NCBI GenBank assembly: GCA_964574815.1
Contig: CAZNPL010000024.1
Coordinates: forward strand, 1 to 64,000
Source: CAZNPL01 sp964574815
GTDB lineage: Bacteria; Planctomycetota; Phycisphaerae; UBA1845
Direction of reading: 5' to 3'
DNA length: 64,000 nt
Shown here: positions 25,041 to 33,905 of the stretch, one piece after another
Layout: the number at the start of each line of letters is the position of its first letter
Position numbering within the stretch: the stretch's first letter is position 1
Position numbers and translations under genes: made by a program
Notes under the pieces: generated by a model
What the model was told of the DNA's origin: nothing
The model's input: only the letters and a program-made list of their open reading frames with translations
Databases searched by the model: none

Positions 25041-26480
25041 CTAATAGCCGTCCGTCTGCACCATCGCCCCATTCAAAAAGTCGGGCTCGAAGGTCACGCT
25101 GCTTCCGTTGCCGTCCAGCTTGATCGCGTCGGCGGTCAACACAACGTCGGACAAAAACTGCAGCTCGGCGCCCGGCGTGGTGTCGAGGTCGGAATTGGCC
25201 GTGAGCAAGAGGTCGCCGCTGATCGTGACGGCCTTGTCCAGGTCGAGGATCCCGCGCTCGTTCAGCGTGATATTGGTCAGCGTCATCGTCAGCGCCGCAA
25301 GGTCCTGGACCTCGAGCTCGGCGTCGCTTCCTCCGGCGGACGAGCCGGTGATCGTGACCGTACCCGAGCAGTCGATCGTGCCGCTCCCCGGCCGGAGCGT
25401 GGCGTTATCGTCCGAGGCGCTGGTGATCGAAATGCTCGACAGAAAAAGAGTCTTTGCCGAGTCGAGGTCCACCTTGGCCATCGTCTCGACCGCGTTCGTG
25501 TCGACCGTGAGTGTGAGCCTGTTTTCGGGAGCCGACCCGCCGTAGTTCACCGATTTGTTCACGTCGAGCCACGAGTAACCGCGCATCGCGATGCTGGACA
25601 GATCAGTGACCGTGGAGAGCGAGTCGTGCTGGAACTTCGCCTCCTTGGAGGTACCGCCGCCCCCGTAAATGCGCAGGGCGCCCACGCTGAGCTCGGTCTC
25701 CTCCAGGACAAGCGTGGCCTTGTTGTAGGTTGGGGAACGGACATAGGTGTAGTCCCCGTCGGCGGCGTGCACGTTGATATCCACGCCGTCCTTGACGGTC
25801 AGGACGGTGTCTTCGTCACAGCCGCTCCCGTCGAACCCGGCCTGGAAGTAGGTCAGGATATCGACGTCCGTCGTCGAAAGGCCGGTGATATCGACGTTTC
25901 CGCAGGACTCGAAGCGGTCGATATCGAACCCGTTCGCATCGACGTCCAGGACTGCCTTGTTGTTGCCGCTTCCCATCAGAAGCATGACGCCGGTGGTGGC
26001 GAATAGCCCATCAGGGTCGGTCTTCTGCAGGGTCATGGAGCTGTTGGAATCAGCATAGATCCAAATGTCGTCGAACGTCTTGGTTCCGCTGCTGTAGTCG
26101 AAGTCCACGACAAAGGAGCCGCCGGCACAGCAGTCACAATCGAGCGTGGTCGAGCAGCTCTGGCCATCCTTGGGACCGCCGTCGCACGTACCTTCGCATA
26201 TCGGATCGCAACCTGTGATCACACACGAGCACGATTCGCACGGATCGCAGACGTTGGCCGCCCGGATGTCGATATCGCCCGACGTCGGCGGGCAGGTCGT
26301 GCAGTCCGTCCAGTTCGAGGCCGTACTCCAGGCAATGCTCCCGCTGCCGCATGATCTTGCTGCGCCGGTCCACTCCGGACCGCTGGGAACAGGGGCGCCG
26401 GTCCCGGCGAATGCGAGCCCGGATAGGCTCGCCACCAGACAGAACGTGGATAGGGCTTTGACAAGTTGCAGAGTTCTCAT
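25041..26480 (-). CDS. Secreted Cys-rich passenger-type protein (2 of 3)
   Basis: 479 residues. A clear signal peptide (1-25, ending LAFAG) precedes the head motif IAWSTASNWTDCTTCPPTSG and a cluster of about a dozen cysteines at 74-118 (CDPCESCSC, CDGGPKDGQSC, CDCCAGG), probably disulfide-bonded. A beta-helix-like body follows with repeats such as VDITGLSTTDVDI and GTIDCSGTVTITGSSAGG. GGAGG lies 7 nt before the ATG, which overlaps the stop of the upstream gene (ATGA). The protein ends in FLNGAMVQTDGY with no anchor. Confidence 0.68.
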   Translation of the reverse strand: MRTLQLVKALSTFCLVASLSGLAFAGTGAPVPSGPEWTGAARSCGSGSIAWSTASNWTDCTTCPPTSGDIDIRAANVCDPCESCSCVITGCDPICEGTCDGGPKDGQSCSTTLDCDCCAGGSFVVDFDYSSGTKTFDDIWIYADSNSSMTLQKTDPDGLFATTGVMLLMGSGNNKAVLDVDANGFDIDRFESCGNVDITGLSTTDVDILTYFQAGFDGSGCDEDTVLTVKDGVDINVHAADGDYTYVRSPTYNKATLVLEETELSVGALRIYGGGGTSKEAKFQHDSLSTVTDLSSIAMRGYSWLDVNKSVNYGGSAPENRLTLTVDTNAVETMAKVDLDSAKTLFLSSISITSASDDNATLRPGSGTIDCSGTVTITGSSAGGSDAELEVQDLAALTMTLTNITLNERGILDLDKAVTISGDLLLTANSDLDTTPGAELQFLSDVVLTADAIKLDGNGSSVTFEPDFLNGAMVQTDGY

Positions 26481-27385
26481 CGTTCACTCCTCCGGCTGCC
26501 GCGGACCTCGTTCTCCTCGACCAGGCGCCCGCGAACTTCAAACTGGCGCCCCGATTCCACGTTAATTGCGGCGTCGGCCTTTCGGACCACGCGGCCGCCG
26601 ACGCTGAAGTCGGTGGCGACGTCCAGCGCTCCCTTCTCAATCTCGAAACGACCCGATTTCAGCGAGATAGGTCGACTCGTTTTCAGGCGGATGCTGGACC
26701 CCGGGTGACGCGACTGCCAGGTCCCCGAGGAACCTCGCCCGAGCGAATCCCCGTCAAGGGTCACGGCGTGCGGCCCATCGGCGATGACTTTGCCGTCCAT
26801 CTCGACCGTGCCACCGATGGAAATGGGACCGCCCGTGGCGCGCACGACCGCATGGCGCCCGATGCAGACGAGCGTATCCGGTTTGGCGGTGCGGATTTCG
26901 CCGCCGGCGGGGCCGATGACCTCGACATCGCCGTACACGTCCAGCGTGGAGTTGGTGAACAGCACGCCCGGGTGCTGGCCCGAGCCGCTGAAAACCAGGC
27001 GGGCCGAGGCCGTGTCCTTGGGGCGACGTGCCATGGTCAGTCCGCCGGTGAGGGTGAGCCTCGCACCCCCAACGATCTCCAGGGTCCCGGCGTCCAGGCC
27101 CTGCTGTGCTCGCTCGATCACGACTCTCTCTACGCGGGTGTCGTCGCCGACGAACACCGTGTGGCCAGCGCGGATGGTGGCTTTGTCACCGTCGCCCGGA
27201 ATACCGTCCTCGAACGTGGCAGCACGCCAGACCCCGCCGGCGTCGCTGATTTCCCACGTGGACAATATGCCCCAATCTCCGGACGTTCTGCTTCGGTAGG
27301 CATCGCCGTCAGGCCCGGCAAAGGCCGGACCGGCGGCCACCAGCAGGATCGCCGCTACGATTTTTCGATCACATTTTGATGTCAT
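26477..27385 (-). CDS. Secreted passenger-type protein (3 of 3)
   Basis: 302 residues. A signal peptide ends GPAFAG; the head reads SGDWGILSTWEISDAGG followed by GDGDKATIRAGHTVFVGDDT. The same W..S.W plus GD.ATI pattern starts the other two proteins of the set. Short beta repeats follow (GGEIRTAKPDTLVCIGRHAV, GGPISIGGTVEMDGKVIADG), and the C-terminus is highly charged. As first gene of the operon it has AAAGG before the ATG at 27385 and its stop overlaps the next start, so at least these two are translationally coupled. Confidence 0.66.
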   Translation of the reverse strand: MTSKCDRKIVAAILLVAAGPAFAGPDGDAYRSRTSGDWGILSTWEISDAGGVWRAATFEDGIPGDGDKATIRAGHTVFVGDDTRVERVVIERAQQGLDAGTLEIVGGARLTLTGGLTMARRPKDTASARLVFSGSGQHPGVLFTNSTLDVYGDVEVIGPAGGEIRTAKPDTLVCIGRHAVVRATGGPISIGGTVEMDGKVIADGPHAVTLDGDSLGRGSSGTWQSRHPGSSIRLKTSRPISLKSGRFEIEKGALDVATDFSVGGRVVRKADAAINVESGRQFEVRGRLVEENEVRGSRRSER

Positions 27386-28234
27386 TGATGTGACCTTTCT
27401 GTTAAACTACGTACTCTGATTTGGCCCTCGCGGCCGTTTGCTTGTCGGCGTGCGACCGCGGTGGGCCCCTTTTTGTGCGCTCGCTTCACGCGACGCACCG
27501 TTGGATGCCGCGACAAAGTCAATGACTGGACTGGCTCGAGCCCCCGGGCGCACCGCAGCGCGCGGCTCGTCCCGGCTCGCTCGGCGCTCGAGGCCGTCTG
27601 TGACAACAAGAACGTTACCCCGGCCTCACCCCCCTTCGTCCTTGAATGATGATGGGAATCTGAGAGGTTACGCCCGCCTGCCCCCCCCCCTATCGCTCAT
27701 AGCGCAAACTCCAGGCGCACACAACGAAATTCTTCGGCAGGCCGCCGCCATGAATGGCTGCGAAACGAGAGTTGTTGCGTTCCCGACCACGACAACGCTC
27801 ACTTCCCCGAGGGGCCGCGACGGAGCTGTGAACCGACTGCGAGGGCCGACAACTCGCCACGCCGCCGGACGCTCCAACCTTCCGCGTCCGTCTGACCCCC
27901 GCTCTTACGCGGGCTCGCCGGAACAGGCTCCGACTCCGCCAAGATAACCCATTGCGGACCTTAAGACAAGAACCTTCTGAAAAACTCGTCGTCCTGCACC
28001 ACGCCGGCCGAGCGCTGCGCCGCGTAAACACCTTAATGAGCACGAGTTGGAAAAAAGTGGCAGCTTATTCCTTATGGTTGGAAAGAGAATGGCATCAATA
28101 CCTCCTGAACCCCCCAGAAACACGCGGATATCACGTGTTCCACTTTTTCCCGAAAAATCCGGAACATGCACCGTCTTCTATAGGGTGGAAAGAAGAAGCG
28201 CACCCGAAGTGCGCGCCAACGGAGACAACGAAGG
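27386..28234. other. Long intergenic stretch, no gene recognised
   Basis: About 850 nt. It includes a run of ten C (27681-27690) and, at about 28030-28200, a section lower in GC than its surroundings with runs of A and T. Short open frames lack ribosome binding sites and family features. The promoter of the passenger operon should be at its left end but I cannot place it. Confidence 0.4.
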
Positions 28235-28251
28235 ATGAACCAACCATGCCC

Positions 28252-29550
28252 CACAGAAAACGAAACGAAGCCCAATGACGCGGAAGTTGTCAGTCATCAG
28301 TTGTCAGTTATCAGACCTGTGCCTTCGACGTCGCTCGGGTCCGCCGCCCTTCGGACGCGCCAACGCCGAAAGTACCCTTGCGAAACGAACCCAAAGCTGC
28401 GCGAGTCATTCCGCCTCATGCGGATCACTTGTCATTCGTCAGCTATCAGGCCGCCAAGCAGCTGCCGTGGCGCATCAGAGCCGGGAGCGCCAGCGACCGG
28501 ACCTTCAATCGCCCGCGCACCAACAAGCGCCCGCGCCAAACGAACCCAACGCGGCGCGAGTGGTCAGTGCTCAGTTTTCAGTCGTCAGCCCTGGATGCCG
28601 CACACGGCTCCCAGGGTCGCCCTGCCAACCGGCCCCCGGACAACCAAGAAACCAAACGAACCCACCACACCCGTCAGCAACCCGGGCCGGCCCGCCGGCG
28701 AGCCTCCGTGCCTTCATGCCTCTTTCTTTCCAAACGAACCCAAAGCGCCGCGAGTCATTCCGCCTCATGCGGAACACTTCTCAGTTGTCAGTCGTCTGTT
28801 ATCAGGCCACCGAGCGGCCGCCGTGGCGCATCAGAGCCGGGAGCGCCAGCGACCGGACCTTCAATCGCCCACACACCAACAAGTGCCGGCGCCAAACGAA
28901 GCCAAACCCGCGCGAGTGCTCAGTCATCAGTTCTCGGTTGCCAGTGGTCGGCGACCTGCCGCCCATATCGCCCGGCCCATCCAGCCGCCACGAGCCGGCC
29001 GTCGGTCCTCGCCGCGTCCCAACCGGCGCGACAATCAGCGCCAAACGAAGCCAAGCGCCCCGCCAATCCGAATCGCCACATTCCCGGCCACCCCCTTCGT
29101 GCCTGCGTGCCTCCGTGCCTTCGTGCCTGCCTTCATTCCAAACGAACCCAACGCCGCGCGAGTGCTCAGTCATCAGTTCTCGGTTACCAGTGGTCAAGTA
29201 CCTGCCGCCTATACCGCCCGGCCCATCCAGCCGCCACGAGCCGGCCGTCGGTCCTCGCCGCGTCCCAACTGGCGCGACAACCGGCGCCAAACGAAGCCAA
29301 GCGCCCCGCCAACCCGAATCGCCACATTCCCGCCCACCCCCTCCGTGCCTACGTGCCTTCGTGCCTCCCTTTTCCAAACGAACCCAAAGAGATCGCAGAC
29401 ATCTCCGACCACCTCCCCGTCTCACAAGCAAGCCTTCGTCCCTGTGTCCCTACGTCCCTGCCCTCTCCCCTTCGTGCCTCCATTTATTCCAAACAAAGCC
29501 GAAGTCAGGGAGAGCTGTCAGTTATCAGTGGTCACAAGAAACCGGCGCCC
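28252..29550. repeat. Cluster of decayed direct repeats
   Basis: About 1.3 kb built from recurring blocks: at least ten copies of CCAAACGAA(C/G)CCA-type sequence (near 28382, 28536, 28652, 28729, 28892, 29041, 29138, 29287, 29374), seven blocks of TCAGT/TTATCAG-type sequence, two copies of a CATCAGAGCCGGGAGCGCCA block (near 28471 and 28829), four CTTCGTGCCT runs and two CCGCCTCATGCGG hairpins. All three plus-strand frames are open for long stretches, which reflects repeat composition, not coding. Confidence 0.8.
28910..29400. repeat. 246-bp tandem duplication
   Basis: The block from 28910 (GCGCGAGTGCTCAGTCATCA) to 29155 is repeated from 29156, period 246 bp. The copies differ at scattered positions, such as GGTTGCCAG against GGTTACCAG, and drift apart after about 29340. 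Confidence 0.85.
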
Positions 29551-29706
29551 GGCAGTAGCGAGCGCGAGGCGCTGGGTCTGGCGATGCCATGCAGGGTACG
29601 GTGCGCAATATTGTTGTGTAGGTGAACAATATGCAGCCGCCCTGTCCGGGCTGCCGTGGGGTCCGCTTCCTTACGGGCGCGGCTCGGAACAGGTGCGTAC
29701 AGCACT

Positions 29707-30933
29707 TTATTGTTTGGTCATCTGACCGGCGCGGTGGGTTGGGATTGGTGGGGCTGGGCGGCGGTCGGCTGCTATTTCTGCTACCGCTTTGATGGCGGAT
29801 GCTATGTGCTGTCTGGTGTTAAAGGGGCCGGCGGAGAACCGGATCGTGCCTCGGGGGGTGGTGCCCATGAGCTCGTGAATGAGGGGGGCGCATTGGAGGC
29901 CCGTGCGGGTCTGGACTTCGTAGTCGACGTCGAGCAGCGTGCCGACGTCGCTGGGGTCGTAGCCGTCGACTGTGATGGACATCGTCGCGACGCGCTGCTT
30001 CAGGTTCTTTGTCCCGCAGATTCTGACGCCTTTGATGTCGGAGAGGCCCTCCTGCAGCAACTCGAGGAGCTCCATTTCGTGTCTGTAGATGTTGTCGAGG
30101 CCTCTGTTTTCGATCCAGTCGAGGCCCGCGTCCAGGCCGGCGATGCCGGCGAGGTTGTGCGTGCCGGCCTCCAGGCGATAGGGAAACTCTTTAAGGTGGT
30201 AAAGTTCGGCGCTTCGCACGCCGGTGCCGCCGTAAATGGTGCCGCGGATCTCGGCGTCGTCGGCGACGCAGATGCCGCCGGTTCCGGTGGGGGCAAGCAG
30301 GCCCTTGTGGCCGGTGAAGGCGAGAAACGAGATGTTGCAGTCGGCCATGTCGATGGGGAGGACGCCGGCGGTCTGGGCGGTGTCGACGGCGAGGGGGACG
30401 TTTTCCTCCTTGCAGACGGCGCCGATGGCCTTGAGGTCCTGGACGACGCCGGTGACGTTGGAGGCGTGGTTGACGATGACGAGGCGGGTGTTCTTTTTGA
30501 TGGCCTTCCGGATGTCTTCGGGGTCGATGTAGCCGTCGCCGTCGGGTGTGACGAAGGTGGCCTCGGCGCCTTCGAGGGTCTTGTGATTGACGGGGCGGAT
30601 GACGGAGTTGTGCTCGACCTTGGTGGTGACGATGTGGTCGCCGGAGTTGACGGTTCCGTTGATGATGAGGTTGAGGCTCATCGTGGCGTTGAGCGTGAAG
30701 ACGAGGCGTTCGGGGTCTTTCGGTTTGCCTGTGTCGATGAGGCTCTTGTTGAACAGGGCGGAGAGTCTTTTTCGGGTTTCGAAGATCTTCTGCTCGGCGC
30801 TGATGCCCAGGTCGCAGCCGGAGCGGCCCGGGTTGACGCCATAGTGGGAGTAGAAATCCCGGACGGCGTCGTGCACCGAGTCGGGCTTGGGGAAGCTTGT
30901 GGCCGCGTTGTCGAGGTAGACCAGGTTCTCCAT
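29707..30933 (-). CDS. Cysteine desulfurase family aminotransferase (class V)
   Basis: 408 residues. A PLP enzyme of the class V aminotransferase fold, SufS/CsdA-like; I recognise the subgroup of short cysteine desulfurase-like proteins beginning YLDNAATSFPKP. The Schiff-base lysine is K210 in AFTGHKGLLAPTGTGG, and C348 in TRTGLQCAPLIHE is placed as the sulfur-carrying cysteine. It probably removes sulfur from cysteine for iron-sulfur or thio-cofactor use, or acts on a related substrate. GAGGA lies 6 nt before the ATG. No suf or isc genes are nearby. Confidence 0.86.
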   Translation of the reverse strand: MENLVYLDNAATSFPKPDSVHDAVRDFYSHYGVNPGRSGCDLGISAEQKIFETRKRLSALFNKSLIDTGKPKDPERLVFTLNATMSLNLIINGTVNSGDHIVTTKVEHNSVIRPVNHKTLEGAEATFVTPDGDGYIDPEDIRKAIKKNTRLVIVNHASNVTGVVQDLKAIGAVCKEENVPLAVDTAQTAGVLPIDMADCNISFLAFTGHKGLLAPTGTGGICVADDAEIRGTIYGGTGVRSAELYHLKEFPYRLEAGTHNLAGIAGLDAGLDWIENRGLDNIYRHEMELLELLQEGLSDIKGVRICGTKNLKQRVATMSITVDGYDPSDVGTLLDVDYEVQTRTGLQCAPLIHELMGTTPRGTIRFSAGPFNTRQHIASAIKAVAEIAADRRPAPPIPTHRAGQMTKQ

Positions 30934-31064
30934 GTCGATTCCTCACTTGGGGTTACATGGAACGCGCCGTCACGCAATGCAGAAGACCGGCCCCGAAGGT
31001 GAAGAGTACCCGGTTGATCGTGGATGGTCAAGGAATGAACGGGGCGGGGGCCTGGCTGTGTGCT

Positions 31065-31093
31065 GCATGCCCACGGCAGCGTGGGGAAGGCAC
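31065..31093. repeat. Dispersed palindrome, CATGCCCACGGCAGCGTGGGG
   Basis: Member of the CATGCCCACGC palindrome family, 35 bp from a second copy (31128-31156). Both sit upstream of the cysteine desulfurase-like gene and downstream of the DUF4139 gene. Confidence 0.7.
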
Positions 31094-31127
31094 GCCGCGC
31101 ACGGGCACCTTTCTGGCACGTTAAAGA

Positions 31128-31156
31128 CATGCCCACGCGAGCGTGGACATGGCACC
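31128..31156. repeat. Dispersed palindrome, CATGCCCACGCGAGCGTGGACATGG
   Basis: The most symmetrical copy of the family: arms CATGCCCACGC and GCGTGGACATG with one mismatch around a GA centre. Confidence 0.75.
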
Positions 31157-31254
31157 CGAGTTGCCCATGGCGGCCTTTGGGCACCCCTTTTTGCGCCGTG
31201 TTGGTACGGTAAATCGAGGTGCGTGTTACTTTACTTGGTGCGGCGAGATGCACC

Positions 31255-32655
31255 CTACTTTGGTTCGAGGGTTACGTTGTCCTGTTTTTTGTTGTAGCCC
31301 TGGTGGACGACCAGCTCGTAGTCGAGCTCTTTCTTTTGGCTCGCTTTGATGGTGGTGCTGAATTGGGGGCTGCGGTAGTCGTGGAGCTTGGGGTCGAGGT
31401 TGCTTTTAAAGACGGTGTGGCCATTGAAGGTGCGTCGGATCTCGACGTGGATGGGTTTGTCTCGGTAGTTGCGGATTCGCTCGACCCAGATCTGGTGGTC
31501 GTCCCAGCCGACGACGGTGTCGTTGATTTCGATGCGGTGGCCCTGCTCCTGATGGTAATAGACGCTTGCTCCCGAGCGCCGGAACCAGAAGTTGTCTCGG
31601 AAGCTGTCGAGGCGGACGTGCTCGTGGATGACTTCGGGATCGGGGCCAAGATTCAATTCGATCTCCTGGCCGATCGGTACGTATTTGATTGATTGGGCGA
31701 TCACGAAGGAGAGGCCCTCTCTGGCGTTGTCTCGGAAGAGGCGGAGGACGCCGTCGGGGAGTGGTGTTTCGCCGAGGTGACTGGCCTGGTCGTTGCGGAG
31801 GAGGAAGAGGCGGACGAGTTGTGGCCCGTACTCGGCCGGGCGGTAGCGATAGGCGATGCTGAATGGGACCTGGAGGCCCTGGAAGAGGCGCATGCGCTTT
31901 GACCAGGCGTGTTTGACGGTTTCGGTTCCGGGAACCGTGTAGATGAAGTATTCGGAAAGGCCCTGCTTGACGATTTCCTTGGGGGCGGCGAAAGCGAGAT
32001 CGGCGGCGGCCTCGAGCTCTTCATGGACCGCGCCGCGGGCGCGCGGCGACATCTTTCGTTTCTCGCCGGCGCGGTAGTAGTCGACGTCCTGGCGGCCAAT
32101 GAGGCCTCGCCGCGCGAGCGTTTCGATCTTCTCGACGAGGTTGATGGTGCCGACGACCATGCGGATCTGGGCGTCGGCGTAATCTTCGCCGCAGTTGTTG
32201 GTGATTCGGACGTAGCCCTCGAAGGACATGTCGGTTTCGTCGGTGTTGCTGATGCACACATAGTCGGCGGACCAACTGATGCCGCTGGTGAAGTAGGAGA
32301 TTTCGACGACGGCGTCGCCCTCGAACTCGCTGCGGACGTTCCAGTAAAGCATCTGGGGCTTGTCGTGCGGGAAGGTGGTGTCGAGCAGGTCGAGTTCGTC
32401 GGTGTGGGTTTTGAAGCGCAGATCGACGCTGGTGGGGTCGATGAGCGTGTTGGCCCAGGAGAACTGCAGTGGGTTGACGCCCGTTTTGAGGGAGATCATG
32501 CGTGTCTCGCGGACCAGCGTGAGGTCTTCGCTGTTGTAAATCGTGAGTTGCACGGTGTCGCGCGGCGGCACGGTGGAGAGGTCCACGTTCTTCGCGGAAG
32601 CGTGCGCCGCGGTTGACAGCAGCAGAATCGTACTGAGCGTGGCATATGTTTTCAT
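31255..32655 (-). CDS. DUF4139 domain protein (second of tandem pair)
   Basis: 466 residues. A signal peptide (1-20) precedes an N-terminal beta domain (VQLTIYNSEDLTLVRETRMI, then FSWANTLIDPTSVDLRF) and a central domain with YNVRSEFEG-like strands, ISWSADYVCI and VRITNNCGEDYADAQIRMVVG, the hallmark of DUF4139 (LSWxAxY...NxxGxDxxxAxL). DUF4139 proteins are periplasmic or surface proteins of unknown role, often with many strands. GGAGGATG lies just upstream of the ATG at 32655. It follows its paralogue (32718-33905) after 62 nt. Confidence 0.8.
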   Translation of the reverse strand: MKTYATLSTILLLSTAAHASAKNVDLSTVPPRDTVQLTIYNSEDLTLVRETRMISLKTGVNPLQFSWANTLIDPTSVDLRFKTHTDELDLLDTTFPHDKPQMLYWNVRSEFEGDAVVEISYFTSGISWSADYVCISNTDETDMSFEGYVRITNNCGEDYADAQIRMVVGTINLVEKIETLARRGLIGRQDVDYYRAGEKRKMSPRARGAVHEELEAAADLAFAAPKEIVKQGLSEYFIYTVPGTETVKHAWSKRMRLFQGLQVPFSIAYRYRPAEYGPQLVRLFLLRNDQASHLGETPLPDGVLRLFRDNAREGLSFVIAQSIKYVPIGQEIELNLGPDPEVIHEHVRLDSFRDNFWFRRSGASVYYHQEQGHRIEINDTVVGWDDHQIWVERIRNYRDKPIHVEIRRTFNGHTVFKSNLDPKLHDYRSPQFSTTIKASQKKELDYELVVHQGYNKKQDNVTLEPK

Positions 32656-32717
32656 CTTACATCCTCCGTTGATGGTGCTCTGTAGGGATCGTGCTTGGCC
32701 GGGTCCTGTCGGGGTCC

Positions 32718-33905
32718 TTACCATTCGTTCTTGATGGTCACGTGCAGCTTGTGAACCTGTTTGAGGGCTTTCTGGTCGGGGCCGCGCGGCGGCAGCGGCA
32801 CCTTGAAGACGACCCGGTCGGCGGTGCTCTCTTCCGTGTCGCGCATTTCGGAGAGTGTGCCCTCGCTGCCGAACTCCCATTGGACGTCGCGGCCGGTGTT
32901 TCGGAGGATTTCGGTTCGCAGGGCCGGGAGCGATTCGGCGAGATCGAGGACGACCGGGCGGTCCTTGAAGTTCTCGATTTCGTATTTCACGATGACGTCG
33001 TAATCGTAGAGATTGCCGAGGACGCGCTTCGCCTCGCGGCGCTCGATGGTGCGCTTCACGACGACGTCCTTGGCGAGTCCCAGGAAGAGCTTCATCTCGT
33101 CGTCACGCGGCGTGAATCCGCCCCAGTCCTCGCCGAGGAAGGCGCGGGTGCCGCTTCCGTCGTTCTGGAAAATGCGGACCTTGCCGGGCTGCAGCGGAAA
33201 CCTCCCGAGGCCGTTGGTTTGGTCGTTCGTGAGGACGTAGTGCATCGGCACGAGGAGTTGGTTCTTTGTGCGGTCGAGATAGCCGTGCTCTGCGAGGTCG
33301 GCGGTGTAGGTCTTGCGGATCGGCACGCGGGTGAATTTGTTGGCCAGCAGGCGTTTGGTCTCGTTGATGCCGATGGGTCGCTCGAAGCGCTCGCCGAAGC
33401 CGGGCCACATGCCGGTCGTGCCGAACTCCTCGTTGGCGTTGTTGTGGAGCTGGATGTACTGGCGGAGTGTGAGGGTGGTTTCGTCGTGCGACGCAACGGC
33501 CCGGTAGGCGAAGGATTTGTCGAGTCGGTCGATGATGTAGCTGATTCGCATGCGGGCGGAGACAGCGCGTGGCGAGGCGACCTGCCAGATGAGGGCGTTC
33601 TCGTTGGGCGGATAGGAGACCGAGAGGATTCGAATCTGATCCGGGTCGGTCAGGCAGCGGAGCTGTATGCTGTTTTTGTCGATGGAGGCGTTGGCCCAGG
33701 CGAACACGACTTCGTTGAGGCCGGCGGTGAGCGGGACGAGGCGCTCCTCCTCGACGAGGGTCACGTGGGGGTTATCGAGCTGCAGTTCGACGCGCTGGCG
33801 CGGCGGCAAAGTGATGAGTTTGACTCCGGCAAGTGAGGGCGGTGCGAACCCGCAAAGGATCACTGTTGCCAAGACGAGCATGTGCAGCAAGTTTCGTGTG
33901 TGCAT
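32718..33905 (-). CDS. DUF4139-like exported protein (first of tandem pair)
   Basis: 395 residues, signal peptide ending SLAG. The N-terminal domain (LPPRQRVELQLDNPHVTLVE, FAWANASIDKNSIQLR) aligns with that of the next gene (VPPRDTVQLTIYNSEDLTLV, FSWANTLIDPTSVDLR). The middle differs: ISYIIDRLDKSFAYRAVAS replaces the LSW.A.Y block, and a section with FGTTGMWPGFGERFERPIG is unique. The C-terminal third (DDEMKLFLGLAKDVVVKR, VILDLAESLP-like strands) again resembles DUF4139. A diverged duplicate that may work together with its partner. GGAGA lies 8 nt before the ATG. Confidence 0.75.
   Translation of the reverse strand: MHTRNLLHMLVLATVILCGFAPPSLAGVKLITLPPRQRVELQLDNPHVTLVEEERLVPLTAGLNEVVFAWANASIDKNSIQLRCLTDPDQIRILSVSYPPNENALIWQVASPRAVSARMRISYIIDRLDKSFAYRAVASHDETTLTLRQYIQLHNNANEEFGTTGMWPGFGERFERPIGINETKRLLANKFTRVPIRKTYTADLAEHGYLDRTKNQLLVPMHYVLTNDQTNGLGRFPLQPGKVRIFQNDGSGTRAFLGEDWGGFTPRDDEMKLFLGLAKDVVVKRTIERREAKRVLGNLYDYDVIVKYEIENFKDRPVVLDLAESLPALRTEILRNTGRDVQWEFGSEGTLSEMRDTEESTADRVVFKVPLPPRGPDQKALKQVHKLHVTIKNEW

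Noticed and set aside
27438..27947. Open frame of 169 codons in the gap left of the repeat cluster
   Set aside because: Arg/Ser/Pro-rich, with a poly-C tract inside and no ribosome binding site or recognisable domain.
28252..29550. CRISPR-like array
   Set aside because: The blocks vary in length, order and spacing, lack a constant repeat of 24-40 bp with unique spacers, and no cas gene is in the window.
27386..29706. Mobile element or genomic island
   Set aside because: The long gene-poor stretch suggested it, but there is no transposase, integrase, tRNA target or terminal repeat with a target duplication.
28235..29725. Long plus-strand open frames of over 400 codons in all three frames
   Set aside because: Three overlapping open frames with Pro/Arg/Ser-rich, internally repetitive sequence and no ribosome binding site or domain. 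They follow from the repeat composition of the region.
31219..31692. Plus-strand open frame rich in Val, Asp and Leu opposite the DUF4139 gene
   Set aside because: Antisense shadow of a gene with a signal peptide, ribosome binding site and recognisable domain.
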